Shown here: in pieces, positions 25,681-37,824 of the stretch | How the letters are laid out: each line of letters begins with the position of its first letter | How positions within the stretch are numbered: the first letter of the stretch is position 1 | Source of the DNA: Diorhabda sublineata | Lineage: Eukaryota; Arthropoda; Insecta; Coleoptera; Chrysomelidae | Assembly (NCBI RefSeq): GCF_026230105.1 | Contig: NC_079485.1 | Coordinates: forward strand, 16,190,872-16,254,871 | Length of the DNA stretch: 64,000 bases | Reading direction: 5' to 3' | Program-made: the position numbers and the translations under genes | Notes under the pieces: generated by a model | The model's input: only the letters and a program-made list of their open reading frames with translations | The model's database searches: none | Told to the model about the DNA's origin: nothing

Positions 25681-25853
25681 GGAAAATTTGGCGGATATGT
25701 CTTCATTTTCCACACGGGGACGACCTGAATATTTTCTTCTACAGAGATAGCCTGTATTACTAAATGGCTTATACTATCTTCACGTTGTATGGAAATCACA
25801 AATTTCTATCTAGTAAATCATATATCAAAAACGCTTTCTGTTGTGCAAACGCC

Positions 25854-26099
25854 ATATGTCTAAACTTTTACAAATTTCTATTTTGTTGATATAGCGAGCT
25901 ATTTTGCTACATTGAATGATTTTTTTTTAAATACACCATATTCAATCAGATAAATTAGAAGAAGTGGGACGATGTTAATTAGAAAATGCCCCAGTAGGGA
26001 AACTTAGTATAATGGAAACAACAGACATAACTAAAGACGTTATAGCCCCATCTTCCATTGATATGTCTAAACTTACAAATTTCTATTTTGTTGATATAG
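25854..26099. repeat. Direct repeat pair upstream of the SLC5 gene
   Basis: A block of about 40 bp (ATATGTCTAAACTT, then ACAAATTTCTATTTTGTTGATATAG) occurs at about 25854-25894 and again at 26061-26099 with one 2-bp gap. The second copy ends about 80 bp before the first ATG of the SLC5 gene. It may be a regulatory repeat or a transposition footprint. Confidence 0.6.
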
Positions 26100-26180
26100 T
26101 AATCGATTTTAGAGCTTAAGGTTCTCAAAGTTAAATTACATTTATTCATTATCGGCTATAAAAAATTTATTGATTCCAAA

Positions 26181-29100
26181 ATGAAATCTATAACAACCTC
26201 TTTGTACAGTTTCAGCTACTTAAATTACTTGAACATGGCTAAGCAAATTTCATTTGGTGTGTGGGACTATGTGGTCATAGCTATAGTTTTAGCAACCTCC
26301 TCAATCATAGGAATTTATTTTAGATGTACCGGAGGCAAACAAAAAACTACAAAAGTAAGAAAATTTCAACTTTTCCATATAAAATTGAAGTTTTATATTT
26401 ATTTCAGGAGTACTTACTTGCTGATAAAAATATGTCTATAACTCCTGTAGCATTCTCTTTAATGGCGTCATTCATGTCTGCGATCACGTTGCTGGGAGTG
26501 TCAAGTGAAAACTATTCATTTGGTCTACAGTTTATTGTTATTAATATCTCCTACGGCATTTTTACGTTTATAGCCGCTTATCTTTACCTACCAGTATTCT
26601 TTAAATTACAAGCAACTAGTGCTTATGAGGTTAGTGAACTATATAAGTTTTTTTCTTGCAAATCAGCTTTTTCACATGATAGGAAATAAGCCATCCTCAT
26701 ATTATTAGAGTATGTTTATTTACAATCACAATATCAACCCTTATGTCAGTATTCAATCGTTACAAGGTTGTTTAATAGCCTGGGTACAAGACATCCAGAT
26801 GTGACGATGATTTTTTGATTCTAGTATGAATTTTCAGTATTTAGAAAAAAGGTTTGGGAAAACTGCAAGATTGGCAGCGTCCTTGTCGTATACTTTACAA
26901 ATGACTTTATATATGGGAGTGGTTTTGTATGCCCCTGCACTTGTGCTAGAAGCCCTTACTGGTATTACAAAAATAACCGCAATTTTATCAGTAGGTATGA
27001 TTTTTTTTATTTTCAAAAATTAAAAATGAAGTACATGCCGTTGGCCATATCAGAAGAACGGATTAAATTATAGCTTTTGAGAAAAAATTTGAAAAAAGTG
27101 GCGCCGAGAAACACTTGGAAATTATTTTTAAGGTCCACCACTAGAGGGTGTATTTGAAAATATAAAATTGAGAAAGCAAATTTTTTCAAAATTTTTCGCA
27201 TTTTTCATTTTACAAGTTTTCCTCAAATTGGAGGTGATAGATAGTGGAAATCTTGTTATGAAATAATGTCTTTGAGCCCGTTTCTGCTTAGCCGATTTTG
27301 ATAAACTTGATGTTGTTTGAAATAGTTAAAACCGCATGTCGATATCTTTTTTTCTGTCCGAGATATCTTAAGAAATGTGTAATCAATGAGATGTTGCAAT
27401 ATTAGGTGTCTGGTATAACAGTCAATCCACGTCAAAAGTCATAAAAAATCATGGCATGAGAATGTTTGCGATTTAATTCCATTTCTTGACCAATATGAAT
27501 GTTTCAAGTATCTGTAAACAACTCAAATGGCACTCGTGTGACAACACGTTCTGAGTACGTTTACTTTTAAAAATTGCAAACTTTATGATGGCAATGTCAG
27601 ATTTGACAGTAGCAACCCGTATTAGGCTGGTAAATTTAAAATTTATTGTGGATAGAAAGCTCTTTCATTGGAATCCTTCAGTAATATGAATATAAAGTGC
27701 CACTTTATATACGAATTTTTCCCAAAGCTATAATTTAATCTGTTCTTGAGAAATGACCAACATGCGTTTTTAGTTTCCCACCCTGTACTAAGACAATATT
27801 TACGTATAAAGTTTATAATATAAATATATATTATTATTTATTAACTTTTTACCAGCATTATTGTGGAATATAGGTACATAGGAATATTTCACTGATGTTC
27901 CTCTGCAATATTTTCAGATCTGTTGTGGTCCTCTGAATTTAGCCTTATTTTCGAAGCTTGGAGATTGAATATTTTATGTATTTGTTTGTTAGTGACATAG
28001 ATTGTCCTCCGATTGTCAGATTCTACATTAACCTCATAAATTTCAGATGTTTATGTCACTTCATTAAACAGACCATAGTTTGGACCGTTTAGGTCCAAAG
28101 AACGATATTGGCGCAGTGTTTCGGCCATTTCTTCGCATTTATGATCCTCGTATCCATGCTACTGTAACTTCACTAGTGTTTAGATCACATACACACAATT
28201 CCATACTAGTTCCTGTCTAGTCTCAACTGAATCGAGATCTTTTATCGCTTTTTGACTATCAGTGAAGAACGATATGTTCTTTACTGCCTTTTGATTACTT
28301 CCACACAGTACTACTTTGCCTTTCAGCTAGGTTGCTTCCACTTATATGGGGTGGAGTATTTAAGAATTAAAACTGATCTATCTGTTAGTTTTAGATGTAT
28401 AACTTTGATATATGACATCAGAAACATGACAACAATTAATGATATAATCATCCTAGTGAAAGTCAAACCACCTTCTTATTCTGTACATTATAGTTCTGTA
28501 CTCTCCTTGTTCGAAAATTTGAAGAGGTGGTGGAATTAGTATTATGACGAATCCGTGTTAAAATGAAATGGTGTCAAAACACGTTTTTCATTTTTAGGTA
28601 TAGTTTGTACTTTTTACTCCACATTAGGAGGAATGAAGGCTGTTCTAATAACGGACGTATTCCAGTCTCTTCTCATGTTTGTAGCCATATTCAGTGTCAT
28701 CATCTATGGATGGATAGAAGAAGGAAGTTTGGCGGAAATCTGGAGGATAGCCGAAGAATACAATCGAACCACTCTCTCTAAGTAAGTTTAAAGATACAAA
28801 TATGGAACCCTATAAATAAATTTACATTATATTTTATTTATTATCCAAGTGTTATCATTTAATTTCACAGTTTAGAACAAAATAACTCCTTTATATCGTC
28901 CTGGATAAACCTCTAAATAACATGTGCTCTAGTTTTGTGATTTTTGCTTATATTTAAAGCTTTATAAACTTTACATTTACAGTCATCACGTGATTACCAA
29001 CTCTCACATCCCTCGTTTTGAAGAATGACCGTTATTTAAAGTAGGTACGCCTGAAGTACATTTAGAGAAGTTGCTAAGTATAAATACTTGGTTTGGAGTA

Positions 29101-32100
29101 AATGTTGACTCTAGAAATGTTTTATTGCTCATTAAAACACAGATTTGTTACAGAGTATCAAGTATAACAGTTATTTAACAAAAAAACACAAGAAATATTA
29201 CAGATTTCATGAAGCAGACTTATATTCTCAGTTGTGGGATTAAGGGGAACGTCTCGGATAAGATTTCGGTATTCCTATGATCTTGATACAGCCTAAGAAT
29301 CATTCTGATGATTTCTCTTATGTAGTAAATTTTTCACACAATGAAAATACTCCTCGACCTACGTATAAACTTCGGTAGAATCTACAAGTGGAAGTTAATT
29401 TGAGGAAATTTGCGCCAAAGTTGCTTTCTCAAAAAAGCTCAGTGGTACAACACGCAGTCTAAATTTATCAAAACAAGGATCGGATTATTGCTTCAAGTTT
29501 GATAGAAGATTATAGAACAAGAGGAAGTGATATATTATCATTCTTTGCAAAAAGAACAACTTCTCAACTCAAACGACATCGTGAAACATTAGTTTAATGG
29601 AATACAAATCTACTGATGGGAGAAATTTAATTAATAGTTGCGAAAGAAAATTAAATTACGTTTCATTGCACAATGATTATCAATTTGTATCAGAACAAAA
29701 AAAGAATATGAAAATGTTGAATCAGTTTTGGCAAAAATTCATTTATTGGGGCCGGATTGTGCTGATTTGCAAATAGTCACCTTTTTACTTGTCAAAAAAA
29801 TTGATACTTTTGTCTGTAGGATAGTGGAGCAACTCCATTGGGAAGAAGATATTTGGCGTTTAAGAAATTCCTTAACTATCGGCAAATACAGCGAACTAAA
29901 GAAGCCGTTATTATCTAAAAATATCAAGTTATGTGTGATCCTATAAGTCATTGAAGCTTTCGACAACAGAGAAGAACATTTTCTGAGCTTAGAATGGAAA
30001 AGTTTGAATACCTGATGGTTCTCAAATACAATTATCATCAATCAAGTTATGCCGATTTTGTAGTCGAACATTTCTTAGATAACCATAAAGCAAAACATGT
30101 TGACACGCTTCTAGGAGTAGATAAGCGTATTAAAGTCTTCACAGTAATCTGGATACATTTCCAAATAATATAGGAAACTGTAATGAGTAACATGATCCAA
30201 AAATAATGGAGGCGAGATATCATATGATGATAGATCACCGATGGTCTATAAAAAGAAATTGTTGGCCAAAAAATTATATCAAAAGGTCTAATAAGAAGTG
30301 TTTTATAGGAATATAATTTCTTCTTCTCTAGATCCCTTTATGCCCATTTTTTCCACTATTTCCGATCCTTTGCAACTTCATTCATTTGCTGTATTATTTT
30401 CCCCTTCCTTTCTCCTTCCCCCTTCCTGTGCTACTTGTTGTAACCAAGTTTTTTGTCATTTTTCTTATTAGGCTTGGTGGTGTGTGATTGGCTTTTCTTA
30501 CTCTGTTCGCTGTCTCTATATCTATTCTTCTGTCTTATGTATTCCCAGGTATTCAATTGGGTTCACTCTATATATTCTTTGATCTTTCATCCCCATGTAC
30601 TCTTTTTTGATATTCACTTCCTTGCCATTTCTCTATCTATTGTATTCTTCCCTCTGTTCTATTTTCCTTTCTATCAAACTTCTTAATATGTATATTTTCC
30701 TTTGTTTCCCTTTTCTATATGCACTTTATAGGAAAATTCGACTTTTTTCTCTCTTTCTACTTTTTAAATAAAAATTGATATAAATATATCTGTATAATAT
30801 AAATTTCTTCAATTTCTTAGACCTTTTCATTTGTTTTTGTTGATAAATAATCTTTATTCTAGGTCTCTTCTGAAACATCAATATTTCCACCTGTTTCAAA
30901 AACTAAAAGACCTAAATTCAAGACGATTTATCACCAAAAAAATATCCGTACATTTTCCGATTTTCATATAGTGAGAAGGAAATGAAAATTTTATTAAAAA
31001 TCAGAGCAAATCTTCCAAAATCATTGATCGTTTTATGAATTTTTAGTATAAATATGTTCGAAATCAATCTTATACCAAAAGTAACAAAACCATTGATGAC
31101 CAATATCAAATCTAAAACTTTATTATCCATATTTTTTTCATTTTAACGAATCTAGTGTTTACCAGAATAGATTTAGTACCATACCTAACTCTTCAGTAAC
31201 TATCAATTATTTTAGTTTTGATCCGGATCCAACTGAGAGGCATTCCTGGTTTACTCTAATCATCGGTGGTGGAGTGACATACCTATCTCTCTATGGCGTA
31301 AATCAAACACAAGTTCAACGTTACCTGACAGTAAAAGACTTAAAAACTGCACAAAAGGCGTTGTGGTTGAACTGGCCGATTTTAACTTGTCTTAGCTTGA
31401 GTACTTCATTTTCGGGCTTAGTAATTTTTTCAAGATACTATAACTGTGATCCCATTACAACTCAACAAATCGAATCTGCAGATCAGGTATTACTCGCTTT
31501 AAATTAAGTTTACAATAACCCTCTGCTGACATATTGTTTGTTGAACGATACGAGGGCGGTTTGACGAAGTGTATTCACTGTTAATTTTTCAATATAATAT
31601 TTCTACTCCACACACTAAGTCTAACAAGTTTCTAATTTTTCCATACCGTCCATCCACCTTTCGGAAGTTGTCTTTGCCATCAACTCTTCAGTTGTCTGAA
31701 ATTACATTCAAATTCAGAAACTAGAGAACCAGATCAAGTGAATATAGCAGATGAGGCAACAATACTTTTCCTTTTACAAATGATCTGATTTCATTCAAAT
31801 TGAGCTGACATCATAAAATTCCCCTGTCAATACAAAAGTGGAATAAAATAAACAATAACCTAAACTGTTCAAATTATCAGGAATTTTATGCAAAAGGAAA
31901 TACTTCTTATTTTTTTTCCTATGAGAACCCGGGCCTCCTCAACAATCGACTGCCAATCCTTTCTGTCCTGAGCATGATGCAAAGTCGAACGCTTAACTGG
32001 ATCAGGTCCTCGTCCTCCAACCAGTGAATTCACGGTCTTCCTCTCAGTCGCCGTCCTCCAGGAACTCGATACATGGCTCTGCTCGAGTATCGATTAAGAG

Positions 32101-35100
32101 ACATTCTATCTACGTGTCCCAGCCACCTCAGACGCACTTCCCGGATGAACGCCACCATGCAAAGGAACGCTATAAATAATTCATGACGCAGTTCGACTAA
32201 TTTTACTTTAAGAATAGCAGACAAATGGGCAAGTGCATTGTCGGGATTGAACAACACTCTTTTTCAAAACATTGGCATATTATTGAGTAATTGTCGTTCA
32301 CCTTTTTTGTTTAGGATCAATAAAAATGACAAAGACCCCAAAACACTGTAGTCATTACTTTATTGATCAGAAAAACAGTTTTTGCTTTCTTGAGAGTAGA
32401 TTTCTTGAATGTTGTCCATTGTTTCGATTGCTCATGTCATGCCATAAACTGTTACACATATACAAGGCTCACACCTTTGTTCTAGGGATGTCCCTGATTT
32501 AGGGAATCTTTTCCTCTGCAGAGGTGAGGTTGTAGTGTTAGAATGGTTTTTTTGCCAGTATTTTCTATCTATGGCTGGTGGAATTAAATTTAGGAGCTTG
32601 AGAAAGAAAAGAAAATTATGATACAAAGCGCAGTTGGGTAGTATTAAATAGGTAGAAGGGCGGGTACAGCTGCGATGGTATTATCCCTATCGTCAATCAT
32701 TTGACTGATAAAAAGTTAATCGGGTCGAAGGGAAAAAAATCTGTCGTTACCGATGGGAGCCCCAAAACACTCATGACTTTATTCGGTTTTTGCTTTCTTG
32801 GAAGCACATTTCTTAACGTCCAGTGTTCAGACTGTTATTTTGTTTCTTGGTTATAATGATAGTAATATGACCAATTTTAAAAGTAGAGATAAATTTATGT
32901 AACTGTTCCTTGTTTTCTTTAATTGTAAAAAATGAATTTTCAATCAACACTTGAAATTCTCTAACAACGAAAACAATTTTCTTTATATGAATAATAAAAC
33001 TACTATATCTGTCATTTTTATGCAAAATTTTGACAGATGACATAAAAAACATGGCGGAAACTATCAATATAAACACCGTAGCGTAAGTGTTATCAACCTC
33101 TTGAAAGTCACTGTTACGTCCTAACCACCCTCATATTATCTAAAATGAAACATTGTTTCAGAGCATGACTTTTTTTTTAAACGTTCTATAGTGAAAATTA
33201 ATCCTCCCCGATTTTTAGCTTCTACCATACTATGTTGTGGATACTATGGGACATATACCAGGGTTATCTGGATTGTTTGTGGCCGGTATATTTAGTGCCT
33301 CATTATCTACCATATCTGCAGCTCTTAACAGTTTGGCAGCTATTACAGTTGAAGATTATATCAAAGTAAGTTTACTCGTAGACGGATTTCATACTATTGA
33401 GTTTTTTAAACAATTGGAATTTCATTTATATTTTGTGGTATTATGTTCAACCGTATTTCGTTATTTTAAACAGGTATATTCGAGTGACAGACTAAAGTTT
33501 TTTCTACAACTATAAATAATAATAATAATGAAGTGAAGTTGAAATACAAATAAAGGATCTACTTCGTGCGCAAAGTCTCTATCTCCTTGCTCTCCCTGGA
33601 TGTCTTTTCGAACACCCCCGGGGAAAGCGCATTTCTTTAATACCTACCTCTTTTTGTTGCATTTTTGACATTGAGTATAGTGCATGATCTTCGAGTACGA
33701 TAAGATTCTTTCTCTTAAGAGGGGTTTGATGTGTTGTTTACCGTAGTTTCCAACCCCCTACTCAAAAAATTTTTCCAGGTCTTTTTCCATTAGACTTTTG
33801 ATGAAACCATCGCGTATGGGAATAACGGAGACCGGTAATATACTCGTGAGTAAGATGAAATTGTCGCTCTAAAGAGGGATTTGATGTGTCGCATACTCTT
33901 AGTCTCCAACCACATATTCATAAGGCTGTCTCTGTTGGAAATAGTAACAAAAGTTCACGAGCTGCTTGGCGACATCTATGTTCATTTATTGTAACACAAT
34001 GGTTGTATTGTCTTTGTTTTCTTTCTTTTTTGGTAGTCAGTTAATAAACACATTCAATAGCGTCAACACGTTGTTTGTTTTTCAGTACCTTTTTTCAACG
34101 TTTTACCCAAAACTAAATTAGTTATCTGCTCAAATAAATTAGTAATAACAATAGTCTCCAGGTCTTTCTCCATTAGACTTTTAATGATAACATCAGGTAC
34201 AGGATTGGACACTTTTTACTAACTCATCTACTATGTCATTCCTCTGGAAACTAGAATTTATAGGAACCCTCACTAGTTTCACCAATTGATTATGTATTAA
34301 GAGCGATAGAAACATTTGTTCTGAGTTATACAGCTAAGCTTTTTCACATTTTTTCTACAATCACTTGAATGAAACTATTTTTGAATCACTTTGTAATCTT
34401 TGAACTTTTCTATTTGAATGGATAAATTTCGTGTGAAAAAATTGAAAAATGTTTTAAATACCTGGTAATTTATTTTTTTATTTCAGCCTCTATATTTTTC
34501 AATGCGCAAAACCCAATTAACCGAAACAGTGGTAGCTGTTCAACTCAAAGTGATATCACTTATTTTTGGTGGAATATGCTTAGCAGTAGCATTTTTAGCT
34601 CAATTCTTGGGTGGTCTTCTGCAAGCTGCCTTAACAATTTTCGGTGTAGTAGGTGGGCCACTTCTTGGTTTATTTTCATTAGGAATGTTTACAACAGTCG
34701 CTAACGAAACAGTGAGTTTTGGGTACCTTATAGATCCATAATCTTGATTAATTCAATCACTTTGCAGGGATCAGTATGTGGTTTAATAGCTGGAGTTGGT
34801 TTCGCATTATGGATGGCTCTTGGTGCAAAACCTGCAGTTCCTCTACCTAGAAGTATACAAGGCTGTGAAAATGCTGATGCTTTACTTAATGCCACTTTAA
34901 ATGCTGTTTCAGACAAACCTGAAAAGTAAGTTTCTTTTTCCAATTTAGGTGTTTATACTTGACAATTGAGTACAGTGAGGGATCGATAAAAGAACATAAT
35001 CCGTTCCAATGTTAAGTTCTTTAACCGATCACTGATCTACCATATATGGCATTGAAAATTCGTTCTGGAGATTCCAAAAATCAAGTATATCATATATAAG

Positions 35101-37053
35101 AATAATTTCTTCATTTAATACAAATATAATAATCACAGATATTTACTCTTGCTGATTAATCAGTCGTTTTCCTCTCTTTCGGTGTTAAAGAACATGTCCG
35201 TTATGAATTATTTTTGACGACTTTCAAGAAATAATTGATAGCAATGTTATTATAGAGATCTGCAAGCCCATTGAGATCAGCTTGGTTTAGGTGTCATTTT
35301 AAGGGCGTTGCCCTGACATCCTTCCACATCTTCAAAAGATCTTTAATGGCAGAGGTCGGCATTGCTGGTCTTTCGGCTTTTTTGTGTTCTTCATTCAAGA
35401 TATTTTGGAAAATGTCAAATTGTTCTATCTAAAGTCATTTTTGCTTCAAAACAGCGCATGAGCTCAGATTAAATACTACAGATGTCTCATTCGGAGAAAA
35501 GGAGAAAAATTTAAATATCCGAGGTCAGCGTTTCGAGGGAAATCAAAGCAGAAATATATTTGACACGTAATTAATATGGGACATTAGTGAACAATTTCTT
35601 GAAACTTGTAATAACTTGATCCATTAGCTGAATCAGTGAAGTCGAATTCGGAGATAAAAACTGCACTGTCAGCCAGGGAAAGTCTATCAGCAACTTTGGA
35701 TGCTCTGGTGCGTTGTCCAAGAGCAGCAATGCTTTCAATGGGAAATCATTGGTATCAAGGTAATCTTTGATGCAAGGGGCACAAACTTCAAATAGCCACT
35801 TTTTGAAAAGAACCTGCATGACCGATCACCTCTGATTAGATCTCCACATCACAGGCAGTTTTCTCTTGATTATTAATATTTTTTAAATGCTCTAGGATTT
35901 TCAGAGTGATGAACGAGACGTAGTTTAAGCTTCATACCACCACTAGTGTTATCTCCCAAAAGTAACGTCAATCGGTCTTTCATGGGTTTATGCCCAAGAA
36001 CACTTCTCTCATCTTTTGTGATGTAGGTATGGTTCGGCATTCGCAAAAAACAAACCAGTTGTATTGCTATTAAATATTGGTTGTGGACAATACCCTTCTT
36101 TTTCAATATATTCTTGGAATTTAAGATGGAACTTCAGTGTCATCTTTATCTGCATTAGTAGACTCACCATGCACCACATATTTAATGCCAGATAGCCATA
36201 CTAGTTACATTTATTTTAATTAGCCCAAACTAAAACTGCGGCTTGAGTCTTCTTGATAATATCTTTGTATTTTTGTCCAGCAACATCAGTCATTCTTATT
36301 AAATCCCATAATATTGTCAGATTTTCCGTTTTTTATAAGGCGTTTAGAAAATCACAAGGGTAAAAACCAACTGTGGTACAAAACTAAAACGTGTCGTCAC
36401 ACATTACTGCACGCCTTGTGATGCCTCATTGGTACGTAGTATGAATGATGAACCGAGAAGTTTCCGTTAGAATTGGTTTTGGTTCGTTATCCAATTATTG
36501 TTCATTTTCTGAACACAAAAATCTTTCCTGAAAGTGTGCGTTGTCCGATTTGTTCGCTGTCTGAACTGTTCGTTAACCGATCACCGTCCAGGAATCTACA
36601 GGCAACCCAAAGACTGCATATTCTATACGTTTTATAATAAACTAACTTTATTAAAAAATTTATGTTTAATTCTATTTTATTAGACAGAGGGAAGGTAGAT
36701 TTAGGTTAGGGTCTTCTACTAATACAAATTGTACATTGTATTAAAATTTGTAAACTAAAAAATTGTATGTTTTATTTATTTTTAGGACTTACTTATGGAT
36801 ACATCGAGTGTCGTATTTATACAACGGCGTATTTGGACTGGTAATTACATTCGTAATTGGAATCGTTCTCAGTTTTGTAATCAACAGATATTCAACACAA
36901 ACTAAAATTCACGATCCAAATTTGTTCATACCGCCATTAGCTAGAAAATTAAGGAAAAAATATGGGGAAACTATCAATCTTGCTAATATGGATCTTGCCG
37001 TATCGAATTCTAGAGAATATTTAAAAAACGGCCATAAAGCCGAGTTTATATAG
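26181..37053 (+). CDS. SLC5-family sodium-coupled monocarboxylate/vitamin transporter-like
   Basis: Nine exons with matching phases: 26181-26354, 26408-26629, 26838-26994, 28598-28781, 31216-31486, 33219-33365, 34487-34711, 34768-34925 and 36786-37053, about 601 residues (583 if the second ATG at 26235, before AKQISFGVWDYV, is used). The protein is a multi-pass plasma-membrane symporter of the sodium:solute symporter family, closest in feel to SLC5A6/A8/A12. Seen: the first membrane segment DYVVIAIVLATSSIIGIYF, EYLLADKNMS, the family signature around YLSLYGVNQTQVQRYLTVKD (exon 5), FSASLSTISAALNSLAAITV (exon 6), and IFGVVGGPLLGLFSLGMFTT (exon 7). The substrate cannot be read from sequence. Large introns carry an inverted-repeat element, RTE/mariner debris, a minisatellite-like repeat and a Tigger-type element. 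The coding frame is intact. Confidence 0.9.
27023..27778. mobile_element. Inverted-repeat (MITE-like) element in SLC5 intron 3
   Basis: The left arm 27023-27101 and right arm 27700-27778 are reverse complements over about 80 bp. The core GATTAAATTATAGCTTT is exact, with flanking matches extending to AGTGGCGCC/GTGCCACTT. The roughly 600-bp interior has no transposase. It is a non-autonomous element inserted in an intron. Confidence 0.65.
27899..28165 (-). pseudogene. Unidentified fossil coding segment in SLC5 intron 3
   Basis: The minus strand keeps one frame open for about 85 codons with a single internal stop. It has a protein-like composition with charged and polar stretches such as CEEMAETLRQYRSLDL and then DNRRTIYVTNKQIHKIF. 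I do not recognise the family. A retrotransposon gag tail is possible. It sits antisense to the transporter gene. Confidence 0.3.
28782..31215. other. SLC5 intron 4, unresolved content
   Basis: A 2.4-kb intron. No recognised domain occurs. 30300-30800 is pyrimidine-rich low-complexity sequence. A less AT-rich stretch at about 29200-30240 may be degraded transposon sequence but gives no recognisable protein. Confidence 0.4.
31915..32150 (-). pseudogene. 3' end of an RTE-like LINE
   Basis: The minus strand reads RLRWLGHVDRMSLNRY, then a basic GGRRLRGRP block, then a frameshifted tail with AQDRKDWQSIVEEARVLI. This order (WLGH, GRPxxRW, DRxxW) is the C-terminus of many insect and other RTE/R-type LINE polyproteins. 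Only the terminal part is present. It lies in SLC5 intron 5. Confidence 0.6.
32165..32300 (-). pseudogene. Mariner transposase fragment joined to the LINE end
   Basis: Upstream of the RTE tail, the same minus-strand frame reads LFNPDNALAHLSAILKVKLV. This matches the mariner catalytic-core block FHxDNAPAH...AKL, containing the second catalytic Asp. It continues without a stop into the LINE tail, giving an accidental chimeric frame (32257-32030). It indicates one element inserted next to, or recombined with, another. Confidence 0.55.
33002..33060. repeat. Dispersed repeat with internal palindrome, copy 1
   Basis: The block ATATCTGTCA...TTATG..AAATTTTGACAGATGACAT..AAACATGGCG recurs at about 63606-63658 with a few substitutions. 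TCTGTCA and TGACAGA inside it form an inverted repeat. It is probably the end of a short repetitive element. Confidence 0.55.
33700..34200. repeat. Imperfect repeats in SLC5 intron 6
   Basis: Two motifs recur. CCAGGTCTTTTTCCATTAGA at about 33776 returns as CCAGGTCTTTCTCCATTAGA at about 34158. A GAGGGRTTTGATGTGT block at about 33719 returns at about 33874, each followed by an AGTTTCCAACC- or AGTCTCCAACC-like stretch. Spacing is irregular, suggesting old local duplications. Confidence 0.5.
34973..36593 (-). mobile_element. Tigger/pogo-type element in SLC5 intron 8, inactive
   Basis: The minus strand encodes recognisable Tigger (TIGD1-like) transposase pieces. 36106-35873 has TYITKDERSVLGHKPMKDRL and LLLGDN...VHHSENPRA. 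35819-35571 has the catalytic block ALLLLDNAPEHP and FLSPNSTSLIQLMDQ, where the second and third acidic residues lie. The pieces are in different frames with stops. The ends 34973 (CAGTGAGGGATCGAT...GAAC) and about 36593 (complement GGACGGTGATCGGTTAACGAAC) form imperfect inverted repeats next to a TA at 34971. Relatives normally duplicate TA. Confidence 0.75.
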
Positions 37054-37363
37054 TTAATTTTTTGATGATTTTAATTTTTAAGTTGTATACACGGAGTCAA
37101 AAGAAATTAGTTGGTTTTTAAGTTTCTTATGGGCTTTTCAGCAACTATGTATCGGGTTAATAACTGATAATTTCACAAAAATTGTTTATATATTTGAATA
37201 AACAGCTATAATCTTCACAAAAGAAGCTCCCCTACAATAGATATTTAAAAAAATCTCTCAAATCTAAAATTTTTTCACTAAAAAAATCTTGAAAGGTTCA
37301 GTTGGTTGATACTAAAATTTCGTTCCAGATAATTCTCGTTTTCTATTATATTTTGTTGAATTA

Positions 37364-37809
37364 TGTTGAAAGTTATGGATAGGTAATCGTGATTATTAAG
37401 TTTTATATTTATAAATGAAATACACAGTGTTTAACATTCATATATTAAGTCTTTATTTTAAAAGACTACGTTTTCGAGAAGCGTCCTCACGCTTGAAAGA
37501 GTCGGTTTGTACTAACTAAAAACTAATAATAAAATATTTACAATGAGGTCTAAGCCTCTCCTTAAGAATCGTAAAATTACAGATGTTTTACTAAAATATA
37601 TGCATTACTCCGAAAAGTGAAAGAGTCCTTTGTGTGACCCATGTGTCCGGGGTCATAAAACAGAGGCAGGACTTACTTTTCCTTTTCCAAAATATCTTTC
37701 AACTAAATGTTAAGTTTCCTTAAACATAAAATCTAAGCATAATGTTAAAATACTAAAATAAAAAATAATTTGTAAAATAGGATTCAATTTTGCACAGAGA
37801 AATTCAACA
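37364..37809 (-). repeat. Copia 3' LTR
   Basis: This is the left LTR of the minus-strand element. Comparing it with the right LTR by eye gives two substitutions (TATTAAGTTTT against TATTAGGTTTT, and TTTGCACAG against TTTGCTCAG) and no indel in 446 bp, indicating a recent insertion. Confidence 0.93.
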
Positions 37810-37824
37810 CGCCCCCTCAAAAAT
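37810..37824 (-). promoter_or_regulatory. Copia polypurine tract
   Basis: On the minus strand TTTTTGAGGGGGCG abuts the 3' LTR start. A purine run here is the expected primer for plus-strand DNA synthesis. Confidence 0.75.

Noticed and set aside
30300..30800. Pyrimidine-rich tract with a hydrophobic 77-codon frame (30453-30686)
   Set aside because: Low-complexity T/C sequence within an SLC5 intron; the Phe/Leu/Ser-rich product is a composition artefact.
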